This document shows, one piece after another, positions 8,341-17,687 of a DNA stretch of 36,946 nucleotides; the first letter of the stretch is position 1; each line of letters opens with the position of its first letter. The DNA lies in assembly GCA_947487175.1 (NCBI GenBank), contig CANKVM010000020.1, forward strand, positions 1 to 36,946, written 5' to 3'. The notes under the pieces were generated by a model that was not told where the DNA came from, ran no database searches, and saw only the letters and a list, made by a program, of their open reading frames with translations. Source of the DNA: Flavobacteriales bacterium. GTDB taxonomy: Bacteria; Bacteroidota; Bacteroidia; NS11-12g; UBA955. The translations under genes and the position numbers were made by a program.

Positions 8341-8374
8341 AACCTAGAGTTAAAGGCAGTATTACTGCAAGGTT
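8341..8374. repeat. nested inverted repeat upstream of the response regulator
   Basis: The inner arms GCAGT/ACTGC (8356-8368, with loop ATT) sit inside outer arms AACCT (8341-8345) and AGGTT (8370-8374). It lies between the TlpA-like stop codon and the response regulator start. It could be a terminator without a T-tract or an operator. Confidence 0.35.
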
Positions 8375-8406
8375 AATGTATTGTTACTTTTTTCAATTTG
8401 GAGTAC

Positions 8407-9618
8407 TTAATCCTTGCCCAATAATTCTTCAAGTTTTGCTTCAAGTTGTTCACCTCTTAATCCTTTTGCTACAATTCTACCGTTTTTATCAAGCAAAAAT
8501 GTTTGAGGAATAGAATGAACTTGATATAATGCAGCGGCACTTGATTGCCATCCACCAAGGTCACTTACATGAAACCATGATAAACTATCGGTAGCAATTG
8601 CACCTTTCCAACGCGCAGCATCAGAATCTAGAGATACTCCATAAATTTCAAATCCTTTGCTCTTGAATCGGCTATAAAGTCTTCTTACGTTTGGATTTTC
8701 ACGTCTGCAAGGACCACACCAGCTTGCCCAGAAATCTATTAATACAACTTTGCCGCGCAATTTGAAAAGTTCCATCTCTTTACCGTCTAGTTGCTTTAAT
8801 TTAATATTTGGTGCTTCGCCACCAACCATAAAACGACTTTCAGTATTATAGCGCTGTTCAATAGATTGGGTATATTTTGAAGTTTTATCTGCTTTTTGAG
8901 CACAATCAACTGCATGCGTAAACAAACTGATATCTGGGTTTTGTAAAACACCGTAGGTAATAATAAAATAAGGGATAAAGCCTTCTTTTTGACCCAAAGA
9001 CATAGCCTTAATTTTTGCATCTCTTTCAGCTATTAGCACATAGTATTTTGTTTGTAAGGCCATACCTGTTGCGTATGCTTCCGGGGTATTGGGTAATGTT
9101 TTAGCTTGGTTTTCAATTTGCTTAATTTGCATAGCGTAGCCAGAATTCATATCAATCAGCTGCTTTAACAATTTGCTATCTTCTTTTTCATTGCCTTCAA
9201 TGCTATATGAAATTCCTTCAGGCAAAGCATCCATTTGGATTTTAAAATCAGAATTGTTATCAATGGCCATGTAAATACCTGAGCCATTTTCAAGTTGAAT
9301 ATGCGTAAAAATGAGTTCTTTTGTGTTGCCTCTTAAAACAAAATCTCCTGTTTTATCGGTTCTAACACTATCAATAAAAACAAGTTGATCGGGAAGCATT
9401 TCCCATAATTTCACCAAATGATTCGGTTTGTTTTTGATGTTTCCTTTCAATACAAACCCTGTTTCAACTCTAACCAAAGTTGATTTATTTGGGGTTGTAA
9501 TTTCTTTTACCCAAGCATTGATGTTGTTTTTAATTTCACCCGCATTAAGTTTATTGCAGCTATAGTTACCAAAGCTGAAAGCGGCGAATAGCAGAAAACC
9601 AAAGATTCTTTTTTGCAT
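8407..9618 (-). CDS. TlpA/ResA-like thioredoxin-fold lipoprotein with DUF4369-like N-terminus
   Basis: A 403-residue predicted lipoprotein: a hydrophobic leader ends in NYSC with Cys21. Residues about 50-140 form a beta-rich region like DUF4369, about 145-255 are helical, and about 265-400 form a thioredoxin/redoxin domain with active site WCGPC (C301, C304) after IDFWAS. Proteins of this architecture reduce periplasmic disulfides, for example during cytochrome c maturation or stress, and are common in Bacteroidota. The ATG at 9618 is only 7 nt from a -7 box. DsbD in this same window (23743-25857) could be its electron donor; that link is inference. Confidence 0.88.
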   Translation of the reverse strand: MQKRIFGFLLFAAFSFGNYSCNKLNAGEIKNNINAWVKEITTPNKSTLVRVETGFVLKGNIKNKPNHLVKLWEMLPDQLVFIDSVRTDKTGDFVLRGNTKELIFTHIQLENGSGIYMAIDNNSDFKIQMDALPEGISYSIEGNEKEDSKLLKQLIDMNSGYAMQIKQIENQAKTLPNTPEAYATGMALQTKYYVLIAERDAKIKAMSLGQKEGFIPYFIITYGVLQNPDISLFTHAVDCAQKADKTSKYTQSIEQRYNTESRFMVGGEAPNIKLKQLDGKEMELFKLRGKVVLIDFWASWCGPCRRENPNVRRLYSRFKSKGFEIYGVSLDSDAARWKGAIATDSLSWFHVSDLGGWQSSAAALYQVHSIPQTFLLDKNGRIVAKGLRGEQLEAKLEELLGKD

Positions 9619-9625
9619 ATATTGT

Positions 9626-9633
9626 CAAAGTTA
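9626..9633 (-). promoter_or_regulatory. -7 box TAACTTTG of the TlpA-like gene
   Basis: Plus strand CAAAGTTA, an exact TAnnTTTG match on the minus strand, ending 7 nt before the ATG. Confidence 0.45.
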
Positions 9634-9679
9634 GTAAAAATAAGATTAAAAAAATAAGTAATACGTTGTTCGTATCAAT

Positions 9680-10351
9680 TTATTCGATAATTTTTGGTGT
9701 TACATTTTGTGGTTCAACTCCATCTAGAACCGAGTAGTTCCCAATTTTTGTTCTTCTGAGTGCACTCAAATAGGCTCCAGAACCAAGTGCATGTCCGAAA
9801 TCAAATGCCAACGATCGAATATAAGTCCCTTTGCTGCAACACACTCGGAAATCAATTTCAGGCAACTCCAATCTGGTGATTTCAAATTCACGGATATTGA
9901 TGACCCTTGATTTCAATTCGTGGTCACTTCCCTGGCGCGCAAGTGTATAAGCCCTTTGTCCGTTTACTTTGATTGCAGAAAACAAAGGTGGAATTTGCGT
10001 GATGTCACCAATGAATTGAGGTAAGGTTTTTTCAACTAGCTCTCTTGTAATATGTTCAAAAGGGAAGTGCTCATTGGGTTCCGTTTCCATGTCGTAACTT
10101 GGAGTTGTAGCACCCACCGTTATTGTTCCAGTGTATTCCTTCTCTTGTGCTTGAATGGATTCAATTTCCTTTGTCTTTTTCTCGGTGCACAAAATCAATA
10201 ATCCAGTTGCCAAAGGGTCTAAAGTTCCAGCATGACCTACCTTTTTGGCTTTCAAAAGCCACTTAACCTTTTTTACAGCTTGGAAAGATGTCCAACCATA
10301 CGGTTTGTCTATTAGCAATATTTCGCCTTGAGGTGCTTCGGGTTGGCTCAC
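9680..10351 (-). CDS. truB: tRNA pseudouridine(55) synthase
   Basis: A 223-residue enzyme that isomerises U55 in the T-loop of tRNA. The diagnostic motif VGHAGTLDPLATG contains the catalytic Asp45. LLIDKPYGWTS at the start, PPLFSAIKVNGQRAY in the middle and CSKGTYIRSLAFDFG are also family signatures. It is shorter than the E. coli enzyme, lacking the C-terminal extension, which is usual here. The start is GTG, overlapping the upstream gene's stop as GTGA, so translation is probably coupled to the T9SS protein gene at 10348-12261. Confidence 0.95.
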   Translation of the reverse strand: MSQPEAPQGEILLIDKPYGWTSFQAVKKVKWLLKAKKVGHAGTLDPLATGLLILCTEKKTKEIESIQAQEKEYTGTITVGATTPSYDMETEPNEHFPFEHITRELVEKTLPQFIGDITQIPPLFSAIKVNGQRAYTLARQGSDHELKSRVINIREFEITRLELPEIDFRVCCSKGTYIRSLAFDFGHALGSGAYLSALRRTKIGNYSVLDGVEPQNVTPKIIE

Positions 10352-12261
10352 TGAATTTGGATTTTCTTTGTTAATATAATATCGTTTGAATCATTCAAAA
10401 TTTGAATTTGATAAATTCCTGGCGATAAATTATGTGTATGCAATTGATATAAATGTGTACCTGCCTCAACAGCAAAATCTATTTTGTTATGATTCGTATT
10501 GCTAGAAATAGATTGTGCAGTGATATTGTAAATTTCACCATGATAAACTGCATTTTGTGTTGCTGAAACTTCAATATTTAATATTCCGTCATGGGTTGGA
10601 ATTGGAAACACCCTTACAGATTCTACAGGTTGTTTGATGAAATTGTCGTTAATTTTAATGCGAGAAATGTAAGCATGCATGTCATTAGTTTTGCCATAAG
10701 ATCCTACACAATAAAATACTCCAGGTTCGTTGTATTTTGCCTGAATTCCCTCATAATCGCCCCAACGTTGTTCGTCTTTTTTGATGTAAGTATAATTGAT
10801 TAGAGAACTTCCTTTTTTAAGCTTGATATAATTTGAATACTCACCGTAGCGATTTCTGTATAGCATTCCCACACCGGGATAATGAAACAAACTGCTATAA
10901 ACACTGGTAATAATTACACTTGGATCATTTTCGTTCATGCTTGCATATGCTAGGGCAGGATATCCAAAATCTAAGGTATCGTCGGTGTAAAGTTTTGATT
11001 GGATAATGGGTGCAACATCATTGGCATTGTAAATGGTAGAATGCATCAAATGTGCCTGAAGTGTTTTGAAATTCATAGAATTTTGCATGTACTGAATTTG
11101 ATTGCCACTGCGAATACCACACAAAACCCTACAGTCATTGGTTCTTAGTTTAAATCTCATTCCGGTGTCTGGCTGCAAGGCACTTGAAGGAAATCCATAA
11201 ATTTCTGGAGCCTTCAATAATTTCATTTCAATATTTGCAATACCACTTTTTTGAGTATTTGTAATTCGATGTAAGAAAACAGTATCGTTTTCGGCATCAA
11301 TAGGGCGCACACTAACAAAATAATTGTCGCTGCCGTTAGGCATTGGTCCATTTTGAATGGCACAAATACTTCTGACCGGTTTATTCTGAAATTTAATATT
11401 GTGAAAGAAGTTCTGGTGCATGGTATCGCCTTTATAACCGTCTTCTTTGCGAAGTTGCCAGATAATTGCTTCTCTAAATCCTTCTTCCCAAGTGGTGCCA
11501 TTTCCCAAAATATTCAAGGTGAAAAATAGATCTTCTTTGTTGTGCGCTACAATTGGGTAATCGCTCCAAGCTGAATCTAATAAAGGATTGCCAGGTATTT
11601 TATAAACGTTCCAAGGTTTTAATGGGTCGCCAGGGCTAGAAAATCCCACAACAATAAAACTCGTTTTATCATAATCGCCATGCATATAAACCACAATAAA
11701 CCTATCTTCATAAGGATCGTAAACAACCCTTGGGTCGAATGTGCGCGTTAGTGGTGTGAATGGATTTATTTTCTTGTTTGGTATAATAAAATTTTCAAGC
11801 GACCAAGTTTTAATTGGTTTTCCGGTGTCGTTAAATACACGAATAACCGTATTCATCACACCTATGAACTTGCCATTATTTGCCACTGCAAGATGATTGT
11901 CGTTTGGCGTTCCACTACCCGGATTTACATCGGTACCTTTTAATAATGACGGATTGAAATCTTTTTGAGGGGTAGGAGGCGCATCAATGATTCTGCGATT
12001 AGAAATATTGCTTTGTTTCAGTTTAGCCATTCTAGCGGCATCCACTTTTTTGCGCAATTTTTCATCAATTCCCGAAGGCAATGGCATTTCTTCGGTTTCC
12101 TCGGTGGCTTTATTGATCCAAACATCTGGAACCGACATTGGGTCAAATACATTGAGAAGCGGAGTTTTGATATCTCGTTCAATTTTAATTCCTGAAGCAC
12201 TTTGTGCCGAAATCTCTATTGAAAAAATCATCAAAAAGGCAATAATGCAAATTTGTTTCAT
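10348..12261 (-). CDS. secreted protein with T9SS type A sorting domain, propeller-like body
   Basis: A 637-residue exported protein. It has a signal peptide (MKQICIIAFLMIFSIEISAQ), a proline/charged linker to about residue 110, and a body from about 110 to 545 with repeated strand-turn patterns such as FDPRVVYDPYEDRFIVVY and DYPIVAHNKEDLFFTL, which suggest a beta-propeller. The C-terminal domain (about 555-637) starts VRVFPIPTHDGILNIEV and ends SPGIYQIQILN, a T9SS type A sorting signal. It should be exported across the outer membrane and be cell-attached or released. No catalytic motif was recognised. It overlaps truB by 4 bp (GTGA), an odd pairing with a tRNA enzyme. Function unknown. Confidence 0.82.
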   Translation of the reverse strand: MKQICIIAFLMIFSIEISAQSASGIKIERDIKTPLLNVFDPMSVPDVWINKATEETEEMPLPSGIDEKLRKKVDAARMAKLKQSNISNRRIIDAPPTPQKDFNPSLLKGTDVNPGSGTPNDNHLAVANNGKFIGVMNTVIRVFNDTGKPIKTWSLENFIIPNKKINPFTPLTRTFDPRVVYDPYEDRFIVVYMHGDYDKTSFIVVGFSSPGDPLKPWNVYKIPGNPLLDSAWSDYPIVAHNKEDLFFTLNILGNGTTWEEGFREAIIWQLRKEDGYKGDTMHQNFFHNIKFQNKPVRSICAIQNGPMPNGSDNYFVSVRPIDAENDTVFLHRITNTQKSGIANIEMKLLKAPEIYGFPSSALQPDTGMRFKLRTNDCRVLCGIRSGNQIQYMQNSMNFKTLQAHLMHSTIYNANDVAPIIQSKLYTDDTLDFGYPALAYASMNENDPSVIITSVYSSLFHYPGVGMLYRNRYGEYSNYIKLKKGSSLINYTYIKKDEQRWGDYEGIQAKYNEPGVFYCVGSYGKTNDMHAYISRIKINDNFIKQPVESVRVFPIPTHDGILNIEVSATQNAVYHGEIYNITAQSISSNTNHNKIDFAVEAGTHLYQLHTHNLSPGIYQIQILNDSNDIILTKKIQIQ

Positions 12262-12338
12262 ACAGTTTGCAATTTAATGGTAAAAATTGATTTTTTGAGG
12301 GACAAAATATTCTGAAGAAATTGGAGTCAAGATATTGC

Positions 12339-13352
12339 CTACCAAATGTTCACTTCAATCTCTAAAGAGATCGTGAATTTTTCTAGAATATCCTTTTGAA
12401 TGCTCTCAGCCAAGATCTTGATTTCCAAACCCGTTCCTTGTCCGTAATTCACCAAAACCAAGGCTTGTTTTTCATGTACACCCACATTCCCAACTTTTTT
12501 TCCTTTCCAACCAGCTTGTTCAATGAGCCAACCAGCGGGAACTTTTATTTCAGTTTCAGAAACAGGAAATGACTTTATTGAAGGATGGTTTTCTTTTATT
12601 TTTTCAAAATGGGATAAAGAAATTACCGGGTTTTTGAAAAACGAACCACAATTCCCTAACACTGCAGGGTCTGGCAATTTAGATTGTCGGATTTCAATTA
12701 CGGCATCGCTTACATTTTTAATGGTTGGATGTGTAATGCCTTTTTGATCAAGAATGGCTTGAATGTCGCCATATTGCACATTGATTTTTGGGTTTTTGCT
12801 TAATCTAAAACAAACTTGGGTAATGAAATATAAATTCTTTCCTTCGTTTTTGAAATAGCTGTCGCGGTATCCGAAATTACATTGGGAATGGTTAAATATT
12901 TCAAGTTCGCCAGTTTTGAGATTGAAGGCTTTTAGCCATTGAAATGTGTCTTTGATTTCAGAGCCATAGGCTCCAATATTTTGAATGGGAGAGGCTCCAA
13001 CGCAACCGGGAATTAGGCTTAAATTCTCAAGTCCACCCCAGTTATTGTTTACACAATACAATACAATTTTGTGCCAATTTTCTCCACCGCCAAAAGCAAT
13101 GTCGATAGTTTCATCGGTTTCTGCAATGATATTAATTCCCTCAATTTCATTTTTCAACAACAGTTCATCTACGTTGTGGGTAAATAAAATATTTGAGCCA
13201 CCACCAATGATTTTTGAGCTTAGATTGATATTTTCTGCCTTAAAATTATCAATTAAGTCAGTTTCAGACTTAATCACAAGCAAATTTTTGGCTTGAATAT
13301 CAAATCCAAAAGTGTTGAAATTCTTTAAAGAGGTAAAATTGTTATTGAACAC
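12339..13352 (-). CDS. murB: UDP-N-acetylenolpyruvoylglucosamine reductase
   Basis: A 337-residue, FAD-dependent, NADPH-using enzyme that makes UDP-MurNAc. Diagnostic stretches are FNTFGFD at the N-terminus, IIGGGSNILF (FAD site), LIPGCVGASPIQNIGAYG and GNCGSFFKNP with the catalytic Ser, followed by PAGWLIEQAGWKG and a terminal helix. It looks like the longer E. coli-type MurB with a YRDS insert. The start codon is GTG at 13352, with -7 box TACATTTG ending 4 nt upstream, which supports this start. It is divergent from crtZ across a 112-bp spacer. Confidence 0.95.
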   Translation of the reverse strand: MFNNNFTSLKNFNTFGFDIQAKNLLVIKSETDLIDNFKAENINLSSKIIGGGSNILFTHNVDELLLKNEIEGINIIAETDETIDIAFGGGENWHKIVLYCVNNNWGGLENLSLIPGCVGASPIQNIGAYGSEIKDTFQWLKAFNLKTGELEIFNHSQCNFGYRDSYFKNEGKNLYFITQVCFRLSKNPKINVQYGDIQAILDQKGITHPTIKNVSDAVIEIRQSKLPDPAVLGNCGSFFKNPVISLSHFEKIKENHPSIKSFPVSETEIKVPAGWLIEQAGWKGKKVGNVGVHEKQALVLVNYGQGTGLEIKILAESIQKDILEKFTISLEIEVNIW

Positions 13353-13356
13353 AATG

Positions 13357-13364
13357 CAAATGTA
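13357..13364 (-). promoter_or_regulatory. -7 box TACATTTG of murB
   Basis: Plus strand CAAATGTA, an exact TAnnTTTG match on the minus strand, ending 4 nt before the GTG start, the same spacing as uvrC, which also starts with GTG. Confidence 0.5.
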
Positions 13365-13464
13365 TGATTAATTTTAAGTAACATTTTCTTCTAAATGTTG
13401 GTATGTCGCATTTTTTAATCGTTTTTTGAAAACTTTTTCATAGAATTATTGTTTCACTTATGTT

Positions 13465-13920
13465 ATGAATATTTTAACGAATATTGGTGTATTATTGGGT
13501 TTTTTCGTATTGATGGAGTGCACCGCTTGGTTCACTCACAAATACATCATGCATGGATTTGGTTGGGTTTGGCACGAAAGTCACCATCAGCCTAGGAAAG
13601 GGAAATTAGAATTAAACGATTTATATGGTTTTGTTTTTGCACTCCCATCCGCTTGGTTAATAGTTTTAGGTTCTGGTAATTTCGATTGGCGTTTTTATGC
13701 CGGATTAGGAATCGCTTTATATGGATTGGCTTATTTTTTGGTTCACGATGTATTTGTTCACCAACGTGTTAAATGGTTAAAAACAACCAATGTTCCCTAT
13801 TTCAGGGCAATGCGTCAAACACATCACTTACACCATGCAGTACACTCAAAAGACGGTGCGCAAGCATTTGGTTTTTTATTTGTATTGCCTAAATTTTTAA
13901 AACGTTATAATGGAAAATAA
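13465..13920 (+). CDS. crtZ: beta-carotene hydroxylase (fatty acid hydroxylase superfamily)
   Basis: A 151-residue membrane di-iron enzyme. The His clusters are all present: HKYIMH (25-30), HESHH (37-41), HDVFVH (94-99) and HHLHH (120-124). Four hydrophobic segments surround them. CrtZ adds 3-hydroxyl groups to beta-rings, giving zeaxanthin-type carotenoids. It is first in a crtZ-crtI-crtB operon and overlaps crtI by 11 bp. The ATG at 13465 gives the expected short N-terminus. I could not place a clear consensus promoter in the 112 bp before it. Ring hydroxylation requires a lycopene cyclase, which is not seen in this window. Confidence 0.93.
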   Translation: MNILTNIGVLLGFFVLMECTAWFTHKYIMHGFGWVWHESHHQPRKGKLELNDLYGFVFALPSAWLIVLGSGNFDWRFYAGLGIALYGLAYFLVHDVFVHQRVKWLKTTNVPYFRAMRQTHHLHHAVHSKDGAQAFGFLFVLPKFLKRYNGK

Positions 13921-15394
13921 GTCTGTAATTATTGTTGGTGCAGGATTGGGAGGTTTGGCTACAGCATTGAGACTTAGCTACCAAGGTTACGCGGTTACTA
14001 TAGTTGAAAAACAACACAATGCCGGTGGTAGATTAAATACATTTGAAAAAGACGGATTTACATTTGATGTTGGTCCCTCATTCTTTTCAATGAGCTATGA
14101 ATTTGTAGAACTTTTCAAAAGCATTGGCGAACCTATACCTTTTGAATTGAATGAACTGAATCCTCTTTACACCGTAAATATTGCAGGCCAAGATAGGGTT
14201 TACCAAATTTATAAAGATTTAGATAAGCTTGCTGCTGAATTTAAAGACGTAGAAGCCAATTTTGAAGAAAAAGCGCGCAAGTATTTAATAGGAGCCAAAG
14301 AAATTTTTCACGATACCGAATACAGGGTTGTGAAGAAAAATTTTGATAATATCATGCAGTTCTTGGCTAGTATGGCTACCGTGCCATTGAAGCATCTTCC
14401 AAAATTATTCAGAACGTTTTGGCAAGAATTGGAAAGACATTTTGATTCAGAAGAAGTAAAAATTATATTTTCATTGGTTGCATTCTTTTTAGGTGCAACA
14501 CCATTCAATACGCCATCGGTGTATAATTTGCTAAACTATACCGAATTAGAGCATGATGGATATTGGAATGTAAAAGGTGGGATGTATAAAATTGTAGAGG
14601 GAATTTTGCCAATGCTTGAGAAAAAAGGGGTAAAGTTTATTTACAATACTGAAATTGTGAAAGCAAATTACACCACCCAAAAACTAACATCGGTTACGGA
14701 TCAGTTTAATGTTGATCATACTGCTGATTTATTTGTAATAAATGCCGATGCAGCTTGGTTTAGAGGGAAGTTCTTGAACAGAGCCAAATTTACCGAAGAG
14801 AAATTGGATGCGTTGGAATGGACATTGGCTCCATTTACCATTTATTTGGGAATCAAAGGACAAATACCTGGAATTCATCACCACAATTACTACTTAGGTG
14901 ACAATTTTAGAGATTACGCAGATACAATATTTAGAAGCTCAGTTGCCCCACAAAAGCCTTATTACTATGTAAATGTGGCTAGCAAAAGCAATCCAAGTTG
15001 TGCGCCAGAGGGTTGTGAAAACTTGTTCATTCTTTGTCCGGTTCCCGACAGAAGAGTCAAGCCGAATTGGGATGATGCAGACACTTTGGTGAACGAAATT
15101 ATTGAAGACTTAGGAAACAGAGTTGGTTTTGATATCAAAAATAATATCATCACAAAAACTGTTTATACACCTATAGAATGGGAGAAAATGTTTAATTTGT
15201 ACCGCGGTAGCGGTTTGGGTTTGGCACATGGCTTAAACCAAATTGGTGCTTTTAGACCAAAAAACAAAGACGAAAAATTAAACAATTTATACTATGTTGG
15301 TGCGAGCACGGTTCCTGGAACAGGCTTGCCAATTGTAGTTATAGGTTCAAAATTAGTAACAGAGAGAATTAATAATGAGTATCCGATTATTTGA
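13910..15394 (+). CDS. crtI: phytoene desaturase, CrtI family
   Basis: A 494-residue FAD-dependent carotenoid desaturase. The N-terminal dinucleotide-binding motif is VIIVGAGLGGLATALRL followed by VTIVEKQHNAGGRL. The C-terminal FAD-binding signature is NNLYYVGASTVPGTGLPIVV. Length is typical. Its position between crtZ and crtB argues for phytoene-to-lycopene desaturation. CrtD-like desaturases share the fold, but no second desaturase is present here. The start overlaps crtZ by 11 bp and the end overlaps crtB by 20 bp, so the three are one translationally linked operon. Confidence 0.92.
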   Translation: MENKSVIIVGAGLGGLATALRLSYQGYAVTIVEKQHNAGGRLNTFEKDGFTFDVGPSFFSMSYEFVELFKSIGEPIPFELNELNPLYTVNIAGQDRVYQIYKDLDKLAAEFKDVEANFEEKARKYLIGAKEIFHDTEYRVVKKNFDNIMQFLASMATVPLKHLPKLFRTFWQELERHFDSEEVKIIFSLVAFFLGATPFNTPSVYNLLNYTELEHDGYWNVKGGMYKIVEGILPMLEKKGVKFIYNTEIVKANYTTQKLTSVTDQFNVDHTADLFVINADAAWFRGKFLNRAKFTEEKLDALEWTLAPFTIYLGIKGQIPGIHHHNYYLGDNFRDYADTIFRSSVAPQKPYYYVNVASKSNPSCAPEGCENLFILCPVPDRRVKPNWDDADTLVNEIIEDLGNRVGFDIKNNIITKTVYTPIEWEKMFNLYRGSGLGLAHGLNQIGAFRPKNKDEKLNNLYYVGASTVPGTGLPIVVIGSKLVTERINNEYPII

Positions 15395-16214
15395 CGAAAC
15401 TTCAAAAGATATTAGCAAAAGAATTTCGCTAAATTATTCAACGAGTTTTTCGTTGGGAATCAAGTTGCTTTCGAAAGATTTCCGTTGGGCGGTATTTTCT
15501 ACCTATGGCTTTGTTCGTATAGCAGATGAAATCGTTGATACTTTTCATGGGCATAACAAAGAGCGTTTGTTGGCTGATTTTAAAAATCAAACCTATCAGG
15601 CCATTCAGGAAGGTATAAGCACGAATCCTGTGCTGCATTCTTTTCAATTGGCAGCCAATCAATTTGGAATTGAAAATAACCTCATTGAGCCTTTCTTTAA
15701 AAGTATGGAAGAAGATTTGGATACAACATCACATGATGCAAGTAGCTATGATGAATACATTTATGGCAGTGCAGAAGTGGTTGGTTTGATGTGTTTGAAA
15801 ATATTTTGTAACGGAAATAACAGCCAATATGATGAACTGGTGCCTTATGCAAGATCATTGGGTGCTGCATTCCAAAAGGTGAATTTTTTGAGGGACATTA
15901 AAAGTGATGTTGAAGAACGCGGTAGGGTTTATTTTCCTGGCGTAGACTTTAATAATTTCACCGATGAAAACAAAATGGAAATTATTCATGATGTTAAGAA
16001 AGATTTTGACCATGCGTTTATTGGTATCAAAATGTTGCCAATAGGATGCAGATTGGGTGTTTACACCGCATATATTTACTATTTGAAATTATTAGAGAAA
16101 ATTGAAAGAACAACGGCTAACGAAATTTTGCAGAGCAGAATTCGTATTCCTAATTCTCAAAAAATGGTATTGCTTGCAAAATCATATGTGCAAGAGCGAA
16201 TGATGCCAGTTTAA
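15375..16214 (+). CDS. crtB: phytoene synthase
   Basis: A 279-residue prenyl-synthase fold enzyme that condenses two GGPP to phytoene. The two Asp-rich motifs are DEIVD (in FVRIADEIVDTF, near residue 50) and DIKSDVEERGRVYFP near residue 175. The N-terminal NYSTSFSLGIKLL is also characteristic. The ATG at 15375 lies 20 bp inside crtI. The stop is only 2 bp from the stop of the convergent radA gene, so transcription must end within or beyond radA antisense sequence; no terminator is visible. Confidence 0.94.
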   Translation: MSIRLFDETSKDISKRISLNYSTSFSLGIKLLSKDFRWAVFSTYGFVRIADEIVDTFHGHNKERLLADFKNQTYQAIQEGISTNPVLHSFQLAANQFGIENNLIEPFFKSMEEDLDTTSHDASSYDEYIYGSAEVVGLMCLKIFCNGNNSQYDELVPYARSLGAAFQKVNFLRDIKSDVEERGRVYFPGVDFNNFTDENKMEIIHDVKKDFDHAFIGIKMLPIGCRLGVYTAYIYYLKLLEKIERTTANEILQSRIRIPNSQKMVLLAKSYVQERMMPV

Positions 16215-16216
16215 TC

Positions 16217-17572
16217 TTATCCAAATAACCAAGAAAACACTTCGTCCACCCGTCCAAACGTGTGGATTTTTATTTTACGGTCTTTTGCATCTGGAATTTT
16301 ATTGTATTTAGAAAGCACAATGTCTGTAAATCCCAATTTTTCGGCTTCAGAAATTCGTTGTTCAATGCGTTGCACCGCTCTAACTTCTCCGGAAAGGCCA
16401 ACTTCCCCCGAAAAAACACAACGCTGTGGAAGTGGTTCTGCGTGGTAACTGCTCATGATTGCCGCCATCAATGCCAAATCTAAGGCTGGATCTTCAAGTC
16501 TTAATCCTCCGGCCAAATTGATAAATACATCAGATTGACCAAGTCTGAAACCACATCGTTTTTCCAATACGGCCAAAAGCATGTTCAATCTGCGCAAATC
16601 GAAACCTGTTGCAGAGCGTTGAGGCATTCCGTAAACAGCTGAACTTACCAAGGCCTGTACCTCAAGTAATAATGGTCTCATTCCTTCCAAAACTCCGGAA
16701 ATAGCAATGCCGCTCAATGGTTCATCGCGCTGTGCGAGCCATATTTCAGAAGGGTTTTTTACGGGAATCAATCCTGTTCCTTGCATTTCGTAAATACCCA
16801 ATTCTTGGGTACTTCCGAACCTGTTTTTCAATGTGCGTAAAATACGGTAAGCGTGGTGACGATCTCCCTCAAATTGAAGCACTGTGTCAACCATGTGCTC
16901 CAATAATTTAGGTCCGGCAATGGCTCCATCTTTGGTAATATGTCCCACCAAAAAAACAGGAACATTATTTTCCTTTGCATACTGCAACAATTTTCCGGTG
17001 CAATCTCTTATCTGAGAAACGCTTCCTGGGGTTGCGTCTAAGGCGTCAGAATAAATGGTTTGAATAGAATCGATGATGAGAATATCTGGGGTGAATTCAT
17101 CAACCAAGTTTAAAATATTTTCAAGCAGGGTTTCTGTTAGAATGGCACAATTAGAATTTGAAGCGCCTAAGCGTTCAGCGCGCAATTTTATTTGCGATTC
17201 ACTTTCTTCGCCACTAACGTAAAGAATATTCCCTGGGGTTCTCAAAGCAAGCTGCAAAAGCAAGGTGCTTTTGCCAATACCTGGTTCACCACCGAGTAAA
17301 ACCACGGCTCCAGAAACAAGGCCGCCACCCAATACCAAATTCAATTCAGAATCGGGGAGTATTAGTTTTTTATGCTGTAAATCGGGTATTTCACTAATTT
17401 TTTTGGCTTCAACAATTTTGCGGGTACTTTTTTTCCAAGCGTGGTTTGAATTACTGGGTTTGATTTCTTCGGCTAGGGTATTCCAATTGCTGCAACCGGG
17501 ACATTTTCCTATCCATTTGGGACTTTCGAAACCACATGACCTGCAAAAAAAGGCCGACTTTGTTTTTGCCAT
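16217..17572 (-). CDS. radA: DNA repair protein RadA
   Basis: A 451-residue RecA-like branch-migration ATPase of full family length. It has an N-terminal zinc finger C10-x2-C13...C24-x2-C27 (CRSCG, CPGCSNW), Walker A GGEPGIGKST with K101, Walker B ILIIDSIQTI, the RadA-specific KNRFGST and a C-terminal Lon-protease-like domain (LDLALMAAIMSSY, GEVGLSGEVRAV). It acts in recombination intermediate processing. The ATG at 17572 is preceded by GAAATTTG (17578-17585, one mismatch to the -7 consensus), 5 nt away. It is divergent from the Nfu gene. Confidence 0.96.
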   Translation of the reverse strand: MAKTKSAFFCRSCGFESPKWIGKCPGCSNWNTLAEEIKPSNSNHAWKKSTRKIVEAKKISEIPDLQHKKLILPDSELNLVLGGGLVSGAVVLLGGEPGIGKSTLLLQLALRTPGNILYVSGEESESQIKLRAERLGASNSNCAILTETLLENILNLVDEFTPDILIIDSIQTIYSDALDATPGSVSQIRDCTGKLLQYAKENNVPVFLVGHITKDGAIAGPKLLEHMVDTVLQFEGDRHHAYRILRTLKNRFGSTQELGIYEMQGTGLIPVKNPSEIWLAQRDEPLSGIAISGVLEGMRPLLLEVQALVSSAVYGMPQRSATGFDLRRLNMLLAVLEKRCGFRLGQSDVFINLAGGLRLEDPALDLALMAAIMSSYHAEPLPQRCVFSGEVGLSGEVRAVQRIEQRISEAEKLGFTDIVLSKYNKIPDAKDRKIKIHTFGRVDEVFSWLFG

Positions 17573-17672
17573 AATTACAAATTTCTATCCTTTTTGGTGA
17601 ATATCCTTTCGATGTGGAGAAATTGATTTTAGAAACTTTCTAAATAAGTTGGAAATTGATCAAAATCTTACG

Positions 17673-17680
17673 TAATTTTG
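17673..17680 (+). promoter_or_regulatory. -7 box TAATTTTG of the Nfu gene
   Basis: Exact match ending 7 nt before the ATG, with TTG at 17649-17651 as a -33 candidate, 21 nt upstream of the box. Confidence 0.5.
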
Positions 17681-17687
17681 TGTAATC

